From: RGIG1681 sp045594425
Lineage (GTDB): Bacteria; Bacillota; Clostridia; Christensenellales; UBA1242
Reading direction: 5' to 3'
DNA length: 64,000 bases
NCBI GenBank assembly: GCA_045594425.1
Contig: JAZNYK010000011.1
Location: forward strand, 1-64,000
Shown here: positions 62,971 through 64,000 of the stretch, in pieces
Numbering within the stretch: the stretch's first letter is position 1
Layout: the number at the start of each line of letters is the position of its first letter
The notes under the pieces: model-generated
What the model was told of the DNA's origin: nothing
Seen by the model: only the letters and a program-made list of their open reading frames with translations
Database searches by the model: none
Translations under genes and position numbers: made by a program

Positions 62971-64000
62971 CTTTTTTGTTTACAAATTTTGGCTTTATGG
63001 TTGCATTTTTGACAGCAAGCGTTAAATAATCTTCATCTGGTTTGAATTTAAATGCAGTTCCCGTCATCAAAACTTGAACCCCGCCAAGTTTTTCATACAT
63101 CTTTTTTTGTCTGGTTGAATCAAGTTCACTAAACACATCATCTAAAACAAGGACAGGTTTTTCACCAAGTTCTTTTTCAAACACCTGCATTTCAGCAATT
63201 TTGAGTGCAAGCACAATGCTTCGCTGTTGACCTTGAGAAGCAAACACTTTTGCATCCCTTCCGTTCAATTCAAACCTAACATCATCACGATGCGGACCAA
63301 TGCTGGTGTAACCTAATTCCATGTCTTTGTCGATATTATTTTCAAGAGATTTCAAAATTTCTTGTTCAATTTCGTTTGCGGTTTCACCTTTTGCCCCAAC
63401 ATAACTAATGCCAAGTTCATCTGCATTTTTGCTCATGAACTTCATTGTATCTCTTGCAGGCTCTGTGAGTTTTTGAATAAAGTTTTTTCTGGTTTTAACA
63501 ATAAGCCCTGCAAGGTGCGCAAGTTGAGCATCCCAAATTCCAATTTGGTCAAGCAAGTCTTTTTTATTGTGAATCATTTTTAAAAGTTTGTTGCGTTGAA
63601 ACAAAACCTTGTCATAACGCTGTGTGAGTGAATAATAAGAGCCCGAAAGTTGAGAAATGTCGGTATCCATAAAATCACGGCGTTCACTTGGTGAGGAACT
63701 TACAATTTTTAGGTCATTTGGTGAAAAGTAAACCGCAACCAAATTTCCAAACACTTCACTCATTTTTTTAACTTCGTTTGAATTGATAAAAAACTTCTTT
63801 TTTTGGCTATCATCAAGTATGCATTTGATAGTTAAATCACCAAAACTTCTCTCAACACAAACTTCCGCTTCGGTGTGAGTGGTGTTTTCTTTTTTCATGT
63901 CTTCGTCATGGCTGGTTCTTGGGCTTTTTGTAAGAGCATTTAACATGACCGCTTCAACAAGGTTCGTTTTGCCTTGACCATTTCCGCCATAAATCAAATT
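62963..64000 (-). CDS. recF: DNA replication and repair protein RecF (5' end cut off)
   Basis: SMC-like ATPase that helps load RecA at gaps and works with RecO and RecR. The window edge removes roughly the first 30 codons: the frame opens at the residues before the Walker A motif YGGNGQGKT. The ABC-type signature SQGQQRSIVLALK and Walker B PVLVLDDVFSELD are near the C-terminus. About 345 residues remain of the usual 370. Its presence next to gyrB implies dnaN, dnaA and the replication origin just beyond the right edge. Confidence 0.95.
   Translation of the reverse strand, partial: NLIYGGNGQGKTNLVEAVMLNALTKSPRTSHDEDMKKENTTHTEAEVCVERSFGDLTIKCILDDSQKKKFFINSNEVKKMSEVFGNLVAVYFSPNDLKIVSSSPSERRDFMDTDISQLSGSYYSLTQRYDKVLFQRNKLLKMIHNKKDLLDQIGIWDAQLAHLAGLIVKTRKNFIQKLTEPARDTMKFMSKNADELGISYVGAKGETANEIEQEILKSLENNIDKDMELGYTSIGPHRDDVRFELNGRDAKVFASQGQQRSIVLALKIAEMQVFEKELGEKPVLVLDDVFSELDSTRQKKMYEKLGGVQVLMTGTAFKFKPDEDYLTLAVKNATIKPKFVNKKEK

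Overview
The window is AT-rich bacterial chromosome from a low-GC Gram-positive (Bacillota-like) lineage, probably an uncultured Clostridia-type or related gut-style organism. The evidence is DnaD/DnaI-type primosome genes, strong AGGAG ribosome binding sites, sigma-A-type TTGACA-N17-TATAAT promoters, the rpmG-secE-nusG-rplK-rplA and rplJ-rplL clusters, a SEC-C-tagged methionine aminopeptidase and gyrB-gyrA next to recF. RecF at the right edge implies that dnaN, dnaA and oriC lie just beyond it. Most housekeeping genes and both rRNA genes are on the minus strand, that is, co-directional with a fork leaving that origin leftwards. Species-level identity cannot be read from the sequence alone.

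Layout. 0-7.4 kb holds 23S and 16S rRNA genes on the minus strand that do not form one operon. They are separated by three small plus-strand protein genes. Each rRNA has its own tandem promoters, leader hairpin and long flanking processing stem, and the 16S has its own terminator. 7.4-14 kb carries a transglutaminase-like protein, trpS, mnmA, a zinc-ribbon/TM2 protein and an unknown gene. 14-17 kb holds gapA and fba (glycolysis). 17-22.4 kb has a three-gene operon of small helical proteins, a GT-C glycosyltransferase, map and an HD phosphohydrolase. 22.4-27.8 kb holds the ribosomal protein and transcription genes (rplL, rplJ with an attenuating leader, rplA, rplK, nusG, secE, rpmG), interrupted by a small accessory island with two XRE regulators and a duplicated, partly broken short gene. 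28-33.3 kb has an ADP-ribosyltransferase-like gene, a possibly frameshifted small gene, a COG2509 flavoprotein, tsaD, a second zinc-ribbon/TM2 protein and prfB with its programmed frameshift. 33.4-41.7 kb holds a membrane protein of unknown function, acpS, rdgB, a PAP2 phosphatase, hisS, miaA, a Nudix gene and an rlmD-type rRNA methyltransferase whose 3' end is reiterated in a 120-bp tandem repeat. 41.7-49.2 kb carries a radical-SAM protein, a LOG-family protein, a GT8 glycosyltransferase and sbcD-sbcC. 49.2-51.7 kb encodes DnaD- and DnaI-like primosome proteins. 51.9-57.2 kb contains two paralogous two-gene cassettes of unknown function, each a large helical protein with a glycine/alanine-rich hydrophobic segment followed by a roughly 155-residue acidic helical partner. 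57.2-64 kb holds gyrA, gyrB, another unknown plus-strand gene and the 3' part of recF.

Most notable: the fully separated 16S and 23S transcription units; the paralogous cassette pair as the best candidate for an undescribed system; three promoters placed so that transcription would start at or within 2 nt of the ATG (leaderless mRNAs); the duplicated XRE-linked short gene with palindromic operators; the 120-bp repeat duplicating a gene end; and a U-UUU-UUG slip site in a small gene. Function assignments come from reading motifs. No database search was possible.
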